Below, one piece after another: positions 9,066 through 17,037 of a stretch of DNA of 55,600 nucleotides. The stretch's first letter is position 1. Each line of letters begins with the position of its first letter. The notes under the pieces are model-generated. The model ran no database searches. It had not been told where the DNA came from and worked only from the letters and a program-made list of their open reading frames with translations. The translations under genes were made by a program, and so were the position numbers. Source of the DNA: Collinsella sp. (lineage in GTDB: Bacteria; Actinomycetota; Coriobacteriia; Coriobacteriales; Coriobacteriaceae); NCBI GenBank assembly GCA_019414325.1, contig DXMG01000008.1:1-55600 (forward strand). Direction: 5' to 3'.

Positions 9066-9095
9066 ACCGCAAAGGGGCCTGCTCCCTTTTGCGGT
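9066..9095 (-). terminator. family-B palindrome downstream of the HAD gene (copy B1)
   Basis: Stem ACCGCAAAGGG / CCCTTTTGCGGT just past the HAD stop. It is the most divergent of four related palindromes (see B2-B4) that all lie 3' of minus-strand genes. No T-tract follows, so termination here is less certain. Confidence 0.5.
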
Positions 9096-9110
9096 GGTTC
9101 TCCCCCAGCG

Positions 9111-9932
9111 CTACAGCAGATGCTCCTCGATAAAGATCGCGATGCCGTCTTTGTCGTTACTCGCGGTTACAAAGTCGGCGGCGGCCCGGGTGGCGTCGCT
9201 GCCGTTTGCCATGGCCACGCCCACGCCGGCGTCGGCCACCATGCAGGTGTCGTTGTCCGCATCGCCAAACACGCAGATGTCCCGGAGCTCCATGTCGTTG
9301 AGCTCCGCCACGCGCACAAGGCCGCGCGTCTTGGACACGCGCGGATCCATGAACTCGTAGAGCCGCTGCGTGGTTTGCAGAGCCGCCGCCTTAACAGTGT
9401 TATCGGCAAACGTCGACGCCCGCTCAATCACCCGCGGCATTACCTCGGGCGCCATGGTAAACATCACCTTGGGCTGCGGCTCGCGCAAGAACTCGGCAAA
9501 ATCGACCACCTGGTAGGACACGCCGTCGACGCGCGACAGGTGCTCGACGCACGCGTTGCTCTCGGGCACGTAGAACACGCCGTCTCGGGGGCAGACGGGC
9601 GTTGCCGGAAGGTCCGCCATGTGCTTGCAGATGCGCGCGATAGTCTCGCCCGGCAGCGGATAGCTCAGCTCGTTGATGTTGTGCGCGCGGTCGATGACCT
9701 CGGCGCCGCCGCAGCCCACGAGCACGTCCACCAGGCCTTCGATGCCCCAGAGCTCGTACATGGCCTCGGTCGCGTGGGCGTCACGCCCGGTGCACAGGCC
9801 AAAGAGCACGCCGCGCTCGCGCAGGGCGCGGATCGCCGCCGCGGTACGCGGGGACACCGTGTGCTGGCTCGTGAGCAGCGTACCGTCGATATCGCAGAAC
9901 ACGGCTTTGATGTGGCTGAAGGTGGTGTCCAT
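9111..9932 (-). CDS. Cof-type HAD-superfamily hydrolase, 273 aa
   Basis: Cytosolic phosphatase of the Cof/YidA class, usually acting on sugar or nucleotide phosphates. Motif I is CDIDGT close to the N-terminus (nucleophile Asp and acid/base Asp); motif IV is GDADNDTCMV near the C-terminus, which binds Mg2+. A cap domain lies between, and the length is normal for the family. The start MDTTFSHIK is chosen because AGAAAGG lies at suitable spacing; the longer open frame has no ribosome site and no family similarity. It stands alone between palindromic elements, so the substrate cannot be inferred from neighbours. Confidence 0.85.
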   Translation of the reverse strand: MDTTFSHIKAVFCDIDGTLLTSQHTVSPRTAAAIRALRERGVLFGLCTGRDAHATEAMYELWGIEGLVDVLVGCGGAEVIDRAHNINELSYPLPGETIARICKHMADLPATPVCPRDGVFYVPESNACVEHLSRVDGVSYQVVDFAEFLREPQPKVMFTMAPEVMPRVIERASTFADNTVKAAALQTTQRLYEFMDPRVSKTRGLVRVAELNDMELRDICVFGDADNDTCMVADAGVGVAMANGSDATRAAADFVTASNDKDGIAIFIEEHLL

Positions 9933-10020
9933 GGGGGCCTTTCTGGGTTGTGCGGCGGTGTGGGGTGTATTCGCAAACGGCGTACATGGTATACCAAGGC
10001 GCAAGCCGTTGGGACCCGAT

Positions 10021-10053
10021 CACCACAAAGGCGTCTGGCCCCTTTATGGTGGC
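10021..10053 (-). repeat. family-B palindrome (copy B2)
   Basis: Stem CACCACAAAGG / CCCCTTTATGGTGG around a CGTCTGG loop, 3' of the MFS gene on the minus strand. Its loop shares the CCTGNCC-type core of the other B copies. Confidence 0.7.
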
Positions 10054-10079
10054 TTGTGGTGCTCGGGGCTCAGCGCAAT

Positions 10080-10138
10080 CCATCACAACATTCGACGTTT
10101 TTCGGCAAAATCGCGATTTTCATCGAATGTTGTGATGG
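10080..10138. repeat. family-A palindromic element (copy A1, inverted)
   Basis: Perfect 16-bp arms CCATCACAACATTCGA / TCGAATGTTGTGATGG enclose about 27 nt. The interior is the reverse complement of a diverged A2/A3 interior, so this copy is inverted relative to the other two. It ends 3 nt from the MFS stop codon. Confidence 0.9.
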
Positions 10139-10141
10139 TTT

Positions 10142-11422
10142 TTACTGCCTTGCGGCACGATCAAAATGCCGGCGTCCAAACAGCAGCAACGCCGCGGGAA
10201 CTGCCGTCACGACCATGCCCGCCCCTACGAGTGTCTGCTGCACGCCAAATGTCGCCGCCAGCCACGGGGCAATCGCCAGCGGGGCCACGCCGGCGAACAT
10301 ATTGCCAAAACCCATGACCGAGTTGACGCGACCAAGCTGCTCGAGCGGAGCCGTCGTTTGCACGATCGTGTTGTGGAGCGGGTTGACGACACCCCAGGCC
10401 ACGCCCAGGGCAATCTGTCCGACGAGGGCTACGCCCACGTACGGTGTCCCCACATAGAGCAAACTTCCCAGACCCACGGACATGAGCGCCAAGAGCAGCG
10501 TTTTTAGGTTTACCAAGTGCGGCGGCAAGCGGAGCGCGACCACGGCGCCCAGCACCGCGCCCACGCCCGAGGCCGACGAGAGCCAGCCCATCCACTCAAC
10601 GCCGACGCGTAGGACATCGCGATAGAAAAACGACTCGAGCGGATCGAAGGCTCCGTAGCCAAAGTTCGAAAGAAAGATAATGCAGAACAGCAGGGTGAGG
10701 ACGCTATTGGTAAAGACCGTCTTGATGCTGGCTGCGAAGGTGGCGCGGGCGGACGTGCTGGGGTTGGAGCTTTGTCCCGCACGCTCCCCTTCCTCTGCCG
10801 AATCGGCATCCGCATGCCCGGCGACATGGCTGGTCTGCGGCCTAAAGCCCCAACCGACGACGAACGCCAGCACGGTAAAGAGCATCATGAGCACGAACAC
10901 CGCGCGCGACGACGCAGCCGCCGCGACAAAGCCGCCCAGCATGGGGCCAACGATAATACTCACGTTTGAGAACATGGCAATGGCGGAGTTGATGTCTTTG
11001 AGCTCGACAGGATCGTCGGTGAGGTAGGCCGGATAGGACGTGGCAATGGGCTGAGCGAATCCCATCGTAAAGCCTAGGAACACCGCGCCGAGCAGGACGA
11101 CGCCGGTCGCGCTACCAAAGGCGATGATTGCCGTGCCAGTTGCGAGAGCGCCGACGATGCTCAGCAAGAAATGGCGGCGCGGACCCCAGGCGTCAAGCGC
11201 CGCGCCACCCGCAAAGGATCCCAGGATCACAAAAACGTTCATAAAGAGCACTGCCAGCGATGTCGCAACGACCGAAGCGTCGTCCGCATAGGTGAGCGTT
11301 CCGATGACGCCGATAAAATAACTGGTCTGAAAACCGGTGTAGATGAGAAAGCGCATCGCCACCAGGCGTTTAGCCTGCGCGGACAGCGATGAGCGGACTT
11401 TTGGGAATACAAGCGTGGGCAT
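10142..11422 (-). CDS. MFS transporter, 426 aa
   Basis: Integral membrane transporter of the major facilitator superfamily, with about twelve hydrophobic segments and a central polar loop rich in His, Asp and Glu between the two halves. The segments FMTVCPS-like of drug exporters are absent, but LDAWGPRRHF after the second helix fits the loop 2-3 signature, and SYPAYLTDDPVELKDINS resembles macrolide/MefA-like or enterobactin-exporter branches. The start MPTLVFPK has AGGAG at suitable spacing; the longer frame adds 79 residues without similarity. Likely a drug or metabolite exporter; substrate unknown. Monocistronic, bounded by palindromes on both sides. Confidence 0.8.
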   Translation of the reverse strand: MPTLVFPKVRSSLSAQAKRLVAMRFLIYTGFQTSYFIGVIGTLTYADDASVVATSLAVLFMNVFVILGSFAGGAALDAWGPRRHFLLSIVGALATGTAIIAFGSATGVVLLGAVFLGFTMGFAQPIATSYPAYLTDDPVELKDINSAIAMFSNVSIIVGPMLGGFVAAAASSRAVFVLMMLFTVLAFVVGWGFRPQTSHVAGHADADSAEEGERAGQSSNPSTSARATFAASIKTVFTNSVLTLLFCIIFLSNFGYGAFDPLESFFYRDVLRVGVEWMGWLSSASGVGAVLGAVVALRLPPHLVNLKTLLLALMSVGLGSLLYVGTPYVGVALVGQIALGVAWGVVNPLHNTIVQTTAPLEQLGRVNSVMGFGNMFAGVAPLAIAPWLAATFGVQQTLVGAGMVVTAVPAALLLFGRRHFDRAARQ

Positions 11423-11596
11423 GGGTGCTCCTAATCGCATACGAATAGCGGGCAGCGGCCATTCATCCGCTGTCCATTGGCTCAATCTATCCGTATGCCT
11501 GACTAGGGTCGCATCGAACCCCTTCCGTCTTTCCGCCCAGCATGAACTACTTGGTAGATTGTAAGGCATGTCCCAACCATCTACCAAAGCAAAAAC

Positions 11597-11628
11597 CACC
11601 ACAAAGGTGCCTGACCCCTTTGTGGTGG
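11597..11628 (-). terminator. family-B palindrome, terminator-like (copy B3)
   Basis: Perfect 12-bp stem CCACCACAAAGG / CCTTTGTGGTGG with loop TGCCTGACC. Read on the minus strand it ends in GGTTTTTGC, a reasonable intrinsic terminator placed 3' of the moaC-mobB gene. Confidence 0.7.
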
Positions 11629-11647
11629 AAATGGCGTTTGCCCAGAT

Positions 11648-11688
11648 AAAACCTGCCAAAACAAACCTGTCCCTTTTTGGCAGGTTTT
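11648..11688 (-). terminator. family-C palindrome overlapping the moaC-mobB stop (copy C1)
   Basis: On the minus strand the stem AAAACCTGCCAAAA / TTTTGGCAGGTTTT encloses GGGACAGGTTTG and runs into TTTTATC. The stop codon of moaC-mobB lies in its first arm, so it doubles as terminator. Confidence 0.7.
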
Positions 11689-12991
11689 AGGCCAGATGGT
11701 CTTGGATAAGATCGCAGATGGCTCGGGCGTCGTTGATGTTGATGGCTCGGGTCGCGAAGCCGGCATCGAAGGCCTGGCGTGCAAGGGCCTCATTGCAGGC
11801 AAGGGCCAGCGTGTGGCCATCGACCAGGTCGAGCGAGCTCTTGCCGCGCAGACGGTCGACACCGGAGCGCGCGACAACGATGTTGTCGAAGCCCTCGGTC
11901 TTGTAGCCCTCAATGATCACCACGTCGACATCGTTGTAGCGCGACAGCAGCTCGCGCGCGGGCATCTCGTCCTCCTCGCGCGTGTCGGCGTACTCCGCCC
12001 AGCGCGTGGCACAGATGAGGCCCACGTGCTTGGATCCGGCCTGGTGATGGCGCCACGTATCCTTAGCGGGCACGTCGATATCAAAGCCGTGATGCCCGTG
12101 ATGCTTGAGCGAACCCACGCGCAGACCGCGGCGGGTGAGCTCGGCGATAACCTTCTCGACGAGCGTGGTCTTGCCCGAGTTTTGGTTGCCGATAAACGCG
12201 ATCGCGGGGACGGCCGGAGTGGGAGCTGCGGGCGCGACGGCGGCAGGTGCGTTCGCGGGTGCGGCACCGTCAGCGGCCACGGCCTCAGTAGCAGCGGCCT
12301 GGCGCTCGGCGCGGTCCCACACACCCGAGCGGCCGCCTTCCTTGTGCAGCAGGCGAACGTCAACGATCTCCATGCCGCGATCGACCGCCTTGCACATGTC
12401 GTAGATGGTCAGACACGCGGCACTCGCGCCGGTCAGCGCCTCCATCTCAATACCCGTCTTGCCCGTCACGCCCGCCGTAACCAGTACGTGAAAACCAACC
12501 TGCCCGTCCGCGCGCGCCGGCGCCCAGCCCTCGGGCACGTCATCGGCCGGCGTCCCCGCCGGAGCGATGGGCGCAATGTCGCACTTGCTCTTGGTAATGA
12601 GCAGCGGATGGCACATGGGGATGATGTCGCTTGTGCGTTTGATGGCCATGATGCCCGCCACGCGCGCGCATGCGAGCACATCGCCCTTTTTGGCGCGGTC
12701 CTGCAGCACCATGGTCTGCGTCTCGGGGTGCATGAGGATGGTGCCCTCGGCGATGGCAATGCGATGGGTCTCGGCCTTGTCGGACACGTCGACCATGCGT
12801 ACCTCGCCCTTGGCGTCCACGTGCGTCAGCTCGTCGCGACGGGCGTCGCGGGCGGGCTCGGTGGCAGCACTGGCAGACGGCTGTGCGGACGCGTCGGCGT
12901 TGCCAGCATTCGCCGCAGCCGTGACTTTGTGGGCAGACATCGCGGCCCTGCGAGCGGCCTTGGTGGCATCGGCGTACCTGCTCTTGGCCAT
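11687..12991 (-). CDS. MoaC-MobB fusion, molybdenum cofactor biosynthesis, 434 aa
   Basis: Two enzymes in one chain. About residues 53-225 are MoaC, cyclic pyranopterin monophosphate synthase, which follows MoaA: IIPMCHPLLITKSK and ALTGASAACLTIYDMCKAVD are its active-site segments. An Ala/Pro-rich linker (about 230-265) leads to MobB (about 268-434), the GTP-binding adaptor for attaching GMP to molybdopterin, with Walker A GNQNSGKTTL, the KHHGHHGFDID segment and VVIIEGYK. The N-terminal 50 residues are Ala/Ser-rich and disordered-looking. The ATG has GGAGG and begins 4 nt after moaA. Separate genes are the rule, so the fusion is notable; no frameshift is needed to read it. Confidence 0.93.
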   Translation of the reverse strand: MAKSRYADATKAARRAAMSAHKVTAAANAGNADASAQPSASAATEPARDARRDELTHVDAKGEVRMVDVSDKAETHRIAIAEGTILMHPETQTMVLQDRAKKGDVLACARVAGIMAIKRTSDIIPMCHPLLITKSKCDIAPIAPAGTPADDVPEGWAPARADGQVGFHVLVTAGVTGKTGIEMEALTGASAACLTIYDMCKAVDRGMEIVDVRLLHKEGGRSGVWDRAERQAAATEAVAADGAAPANAPAAVAPAAPTPAVPAIAFIGNQNSGKTTLVEKVIAELTRRGLRVGSLKHHGHHGFDIDVPAKDTWRHHQAGSKHVGLICATRWAEYADTREEDEMPARELLSRYNDVDVVIIEGYKTEGFDNIVVARSGVDRLRGKSSLDLVDGHTLALACNEALARQAFDAGFATRAININDARAICDLIQDHLA

Positions 12992-12995
12992 ATGA

Positions 12996-14051
12996 TCATC
13001 CTCCGATTTGGGACATAAATCGTTGCGTGCCCTCAATTATCGCGTGTTCCTGCGGTTTGTGGGCGACGGCATCGCGCCAAATCGAAAGTACCTGCATATC
13101 ATCACCACGGCGTAGGGCGTCGCGCACCGAATATTCGGCATCGCTGAACAGGCACGGACGCACGTTGCCATCAGCCGTCAGGCGCAGACGGTTGCAATTC
13201 GCACAAAAATGATTGGACATGGCGCTGATGAAGCCAACCGTTCCCGCCGCACCCGAAAAGTGCCAATAACGTGCGGGGCCCGCGCCGGCAGGAGCGTCGT
13301 TGATGTCAAGCGGCTCGAGCTCGCCCAGACCCACCGCGGCGGCCCCGGCATTGATGCGCGCCCGCAGCTCGTCGCTCGGCACGGTATCGCTCGCGTCCCA
13401 CAGCTCGGGATTGAGCGCGGGCGCATGCGGGTCCACAGCGCAATGCGAGCTCGTGCGCTCATCGCCAATGGGCATGTATTCGATAAAGCGCAGGTGGATG
13501 GGGCGGTCGAGCGTGAGCCGTGCAAGGGCCGCCACATCCTGGTTGAGCCGGCGCACCGCAACGCAGTTGACCTTAACGGGCTCAAAGCCCCAAGCCAGCG
13601 CCGCGTCGATGCCAGCCATGGTCTGCTCGAGTCGACCCAGGCGCGTGATCTTTCCAAAGAGCGTAGGGTCGAGCGTGTCGAGCGAGATGTTGACGCGGTT
13701 AAGCCCGGCATCTTTGAGCTGCGGCGCCAGCTTGGGCAGCAGGGCGCCGTTGGTGGTGAGCGAGATGTCCTCGATCTGCGGAATCGCGCGGATATCACGA
13801 ATGAGCGGAATAATACGGCGGCTGACCAGCGGCTCGCCACCCGTCAGGCGCACGCGGCGAATGCCCTCCCCCGCCACTAAGCGCACAAAGCGGGCGATCT
13901 CCTCGGCGCTGAGCAGCTCATCGTGCGCGCGGGGCGCCACGCCATCGGCCGGCATGCAATAGATGCAGCGGAAATTGCACTTGTCGGTAACGGCAATGCG
14001 CAGGTAGTTAATGTCGCGGCCAAAGCCGTCATGTTGCACGTGCCCGTCCAC
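12996..14051 (-). CDS. moaA: GTP 3',8-cyclase MoaA, 351 aa
   Basis: Radical-SAM enzyme converting GTP to 3',8-cyclo-GTP, the first step of molybdopterin synthesis, in the cytosol. The N-terminal SAM cluster motif is CNFRCIYC (Cys25, 29, 32). The second, C-terminal cluster ligands are in CANCNRLRLTADGNVRPC. The glycine motif LTGGEPLV is intact. The start is a GTG with GGGGAGGG four bases upstream; length matches the family. It is co-transcribed with the moaC-mobB fusion, whose substrate it supplies. The upstream interval holds a family-A palindrome but no recognisable Moco riboswitch. Confidence 0.95.
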   Translation of the reverse strand: MDGHVQHDGFGRDINYLRIAVTDKCNFRCIYCMPADGVAPRAHDELLSAEEIARFVRLVAGEGIRRVRLTGGEPLVSRRIIPLIRDIRAIPQIEDISLTTNGALLPKLAPQLKDAGLNRVNISLDTLDPTLFGKITRLGRLEQTMAGIDAALAWGFEPVKVNCVAVRRLNQDVAALARLTLDRPIHLRFIEYMPIGDERTSSHCAVDPHAPALNPELWDASDTVPSDELRARINAGAAAVGLGELEPLDINDAPAGAGPARYWHFSGAAGTVGFISAMSNHFCANCNRLRLTADGNVRPCLFSDAEYSVRDALRRGDDMQVLSIWRDAVAHKPQEHAIIEGTQRFMSQIGG

Positions 14052-14183
14052 GCAGCCCTCCCCTCACGCAGTGTTTATTCTTCGGAAAACATAATACCCC
14101 ACGGAAGAATCATGCCGACACCCGTACGACAGGACAGGTTGCTTTGAGCAAAACGGACTTTCCAAGCCCATCCTCAACACAGA

Positions 14184-14242
14184 CCATCACAACATTCGAT
14201 GCTTTTCCCGATTTTGGCAAAAAACGTCGAATGTTGTGATGG
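14184..14242. repeat. family-A palindromic element (copy A2)
   Basis: Same perfect 16-bp arms as A1, with interior TGCTTTTCCCGATTTTGGCA and then AAAAACG. It sits between the 5' end of moaA and the 3' end of the nuclease-like gene. Confidence 0.9.
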
Positions 14243-14283
14243 TTTGCCTGCCCACGGCACCCCGCAGAAGGGCCAAAGCGCCC

Positions 14284-15321
14284 CTAAAGGCCACCGTCCC
14301 AGTGCCGAATCACGAATTCTCGCAGGTCGTTCTGACGTTTCTGGAACGCTTCGCTTCGGTCGCACTTAAGGCCCATAGCGAGCGCGATGGCGTTCATCGC
14401 CCGGTGCAATTGCAGCTGATGGGCAAATTGAGTCCCGGTGAGGACGATCATCCTAAAGCCCAGCGCGCTCAGCACGGCCATACGCTCCGCGTCCGACGCG
14501 CTGCGCTGTTTATCAAGATGGTCCGAGCCGTTGTATTCAATCCCCGTACCGCTCGCAGGCGCATATACGTCAATCTCGAAATACCCAGCCTTTGCGAGAT
14601 ATTTGAACTCGCTGGGAACATCTACCCGATGGTTGAGCTCGATCTTGGCGTATCCCAGCCCGCCTTGAGAACGTTTTGCTACGACCATGATTGCAGTGGC
14701 CGTCTCCATGGGCGACCGCGCGCCATCGTGCACGCGCTTGAGCACGGCGGCCGCGCGTATAGCCCCCTGACGAGATCGGTTCTCATTGCAATAGGCAATC
14801 AAGTCGGCAACGGTATACCTCTGCCCCATCTCGATATAATCGCCTGTCGACAGATGATTCAAATGGTATCGAGCGCAGATTTCGTAGCCATATTCCAGCT
14901 GCTCGGGCTCACTCATCCACGAGCCCGCCTGGACAAAGCACATGACCTCATCAACCACCAGAAGGCCCTCTGCCACCTCGATAAGATGGCCTGGAGGTAC
15001 CGGCGCTCCAAACACGTGGCACCTAAATCCAGCCGGCGTCGAGCGCTCAAAATCGAAGTTGACGAGCGTGTCGATATGATCGAGCTCTTCTCGTGGAATA
15101 CCAAGCGCAACCAGATAGTCGGTAACGATCCCAACTGCCGTTGAAGCCCTCAGCCCCTTGGCATCGAGTCCCAATTCGGACAGGCTCGCGGTCGGCTCCG
15201 CCTCGTTAGCAAGCGAGTCCTCATCGCATAGGCTGCTTGCTCGCGAGAGCGGCTCGGACGGGCGCGCCACGTTGTGGTACAGCCAGGCAGTCTTATGGGA
15301 CAGGACGATCGGCAGGTCCAT
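14284..15321 (-). CDS. hypothetical protein with DUF559/Vsr-like C-terminal nuclease fold, 345 aa
   Basis: Not a named family to me. The N-terminus (PIVLSHKTAWLYHN) and middle resemble Coriobacteriia hypotheticals. The C-terminal 100 residues follow the DUF559/very-short-patch-repair pattern: an Asp-containing strand (FEIDVYAP), then GIEYNGSDHLD, then an Asp/Arg helix (DAERMAVLSALGF) and a hydrophobic strand (RMIVLTG). These could be the acidic residues of a PD-(D/E)xK nuclease site, although the central Lys is replaced in this reading. The start has GGAGGG at ideal spacing. It is alone and flanked on both sides by family-A palindromes. A role in DNA repair or defence is possible but unproven. 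Confidence 0.7.
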   Translation of the reverse strand: MDLPIVLSHKTAWLYHNVARPSEPLSRASSLCDEDSLANEAEPTASLSELGLDAKGLRASTAVGIVTDYLVALGIPREELDHIDTLVNFDFERSTPAGFRCHVFGAPVPPGHLIEVAEGLLVVDEVMCFVQAGSWMSEPEQLEYGYEICARYHLNHLSTGDYIEMGQRYTVADLIAYCNENRSRQGAIRAAAVLKRVHDGARSPMETATAIMVVAKRSQGGLGYAKIELNHRVDVPSEFKYLAKAGYFEIDVYAPASGTGIEYNGSDHLDKQRSASDAERMAVLSALGFRMIVLTGTQFAHQLQLHRAMNAIALAMGLKCDRSEAFQKRQNDLREFVIRHWDGGL

Positions 15322-15424
15322 GAGCCCTCCAATGGAGTCGGATAACCAACCTTATTCCCCCGCTCACGGGTCCGCACACCTTCGTGCGCAAGAAAGCGAA
15401 TCCACCCGATCGAGTGGCAGAAAA

Positions 15425-15483
15425 ACCATCACAACATTCGATGCTTTTCCCGTTTTTGGCAAAAAACGTCGAATGTTGTGATG
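15425..15483. repeat. family-A palindromic element (copy A3)
   Basis: Nearly identical to A2, arms and interior included, and the pairing extends three bases further at each end. It lies between divergent genes, so it is not acting as a terminator here. Confidence 0.9.
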
Positions 15484-15565
15484 GTTTGAGGCGAGGTGAG
15501 GGGCACGGAGGGTCAAAGCATCGTGCTTGGAGCGTGACTTTTTCGCCCCGCTGCCAACACAAACC

Positions 15566-15596
15566 TTGACTCTACAATCGTTATAGGGTTTTCACT
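15566..15596 (+). promoter_or_regulatory. MerR-type promoter/operator of the MATE-merR operon
   Basis: TTGACT (15566-15571) is followed by a 19-bp spacer holding the dyad ACTCTA-N9-TAGGGT, then a weak -10 (TTCACT). An overlong spacer filled by a dyad is the hallmark of promoters untwisted by MerR regulators, and a merR gene lies in the same operon. The remainder of the interval from 15322 holds only copy A3. Confidence 0.6.
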
Positions 15597-15636
15597 ACAC
15601 TGGTACGTAAACAAACCCAGCCAGAAAGCCCCACCT

Positions 15637-16983
15637 ATGGAACACGACCTCACACGCGGCAATGTCCTTAAGACCATCGCGGTCTTTGCCCTGCCCTATA
15701 TGCTCTCGTACTTTTTGCAGATGCTCTACGGCATGGCCGACCTGTACATGATGGGACAGTTTAGCGGCGCCGCTGGCATCACCGCCGTGGGCAACGGCGC
15801 GCAGACGCTCTATATCATTACCGTGACGCTCGTGGGCCTGGCCATGGGAACGACGGTTATCGTCGGCCACGCCGTGGGCTCGCGCCGGTTTGACCGCGCC
15901 GAGACCGCTATCGGCAATACCATCACGCTCTTTATGGGTGTCTCGGTGGTACTGGCCGCTGCCTTGCTCGCACTGTGCCCGCAGATCGTGGCGCTCATTG
16001 GCACGCCGGCCGAGGCGGTCGAAGGCACCGCCGCCTACCTGCGCATTTGCTTTATCGGCATTCCCTTTATCGCCGCGTACAACATCCTCTCGGCCATCTT
16101 TCGCGGGCTGGGCGATTCGCGCTCGCCCATGTACGTGATTGGCGTGGCATGCATCATCAACATCGCGCTCGACTTTCTGTTTATCGGCCACATGGGGCTC
16201 GGCCCCGTAGGCGCGGCACTCGGCACAGTCATCGCGCAGACGGCGAGCGTGGCTCTCGCGCTCGTGTGGCTCAAGAGCCGCCGTACGCACATTCACCTCA
16301 AGCGCAGCGACCTACGCCCCCAGCCCGAGGTGCTCGGCAGCATCCTTAAGATCGGCGTGCCCGTAGCCGTGCAGGACGGCTGCATCCAGGTGGCGTTTAT
16401 GTTCATCACCGTCATCGCCAACCACCGCGGCCTGGTTGATGCCGCCGCCGTAGGCTTGGTCGAAAAGATGATCAGCTTTTTGTTTATCGTGCCGAGTTCC
16501 ATGGGCGCTACCGTCAGCGCGCTCACGGCGCAAAACGCCGGCGCAGGCAAGGGCGACCGCGCGCGCCAGGTGCTCAAGGATGCCATGACCATCTCGGTGG
16601 TGTACGGCTGCCTGATCACGGTGCTGATGTGGCTGGTGGCGCCGGCGTTTATCGGCTTTTTTGCCAAGGACCCCGCGGTGGTCGCCGCCGGCACCGGCTA
16701 TATGCGCAGCTATATTTTCGACGCGATTTTTGCCGGCATCCACATTTGCTTTAGCGGCTTTTTCGCTGCATACGGCAAGAGCTACATCGGCTTTGCGCAC
16801 AACGTGCTGGCCGTGGCGCTCATTCGCGTACCCGGCGCATGGCTGCTGTCGAACGCCTATTCCGACACGCTGTTCCCCATGGGTATCGCCTCGCCGTGCG
16901 GGTCGATTCTGTCGGCGGCCATCTGCGTGATTGCATTTACCGTGCTCAACCGCCGCGGAACTTTTGACAAGCTGATGGCGTAG
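15637..16983 (+). CDS. MATE-family multidrug/cation efflux transporter, 448 aa
   Basis: Inner-membrane antiporter of the MATE/DinF-like class that expels organic cations or drugs using a sodium or proton gradient. Twelve hydrophobic helices in two similar halves are readable; the opening MLSYFLQMLYGMADLYMMGQ and the segment ILSAIFRGLGDSRSPM are typical of the NorM/MepA branch. Length is standard. The ATG at 15637 follows an AGAAAG-type site. It is probably transcribed with the merR gene 54 nt downstream from a MerR-type promoter, so induction by an exported compound is the likely regulation. Confidence 0.88.
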   Translation: MEHDLTRGNVLKTIAVFALPYMLSYFLQMLYGMADLYMMGQFSGAAGITAVGNGAQTLYIITVTLVGLAMGTTVIVGHAVGSRRFDRAETAIGNTITLFMGVSVVLAAALLALCPQIVALIGTPAEAVEGTAAYLRICFIGIPFIAAYNILSAIFRGLGDSRSPMYVIGVACIINIALDFLFIGHMGLGPVGAALGTVIAQTASVALALVWLKSRRTHIHLKRSDLRPQPEVLGSILKIGVPVAVQDGCIQVAFMFITVIANHRGLVDAAAVGLVEKMISFLFIVPSSMGATVSALTAQNAGAGKGDRARQVLKDAMTISVVYGCLITVLMWLVAPAFIGFFAKDPAVVAAGTGYMRSYIFDAIFAGIHICFSGFFAAYGKSYIGFAHNVLAVALIRVPGAWLLSNAYSDTLFPMGIASPCGSILSAAICVIAFTVLNRRGTFDKLMA

Positions 16984-17037
16984 CGGGGCAACGCAGGCCT
17001 AGCGCCTCTCCCCTGTTTTACCGAAAGGAGCGGTCCT

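Noticed and set aside
14052..14183. Moco riboswitch upstream of moaA
   Set aside because: No Moco-motif helices could be recognised by eye; a covariance search would be needed to exclude it fully.
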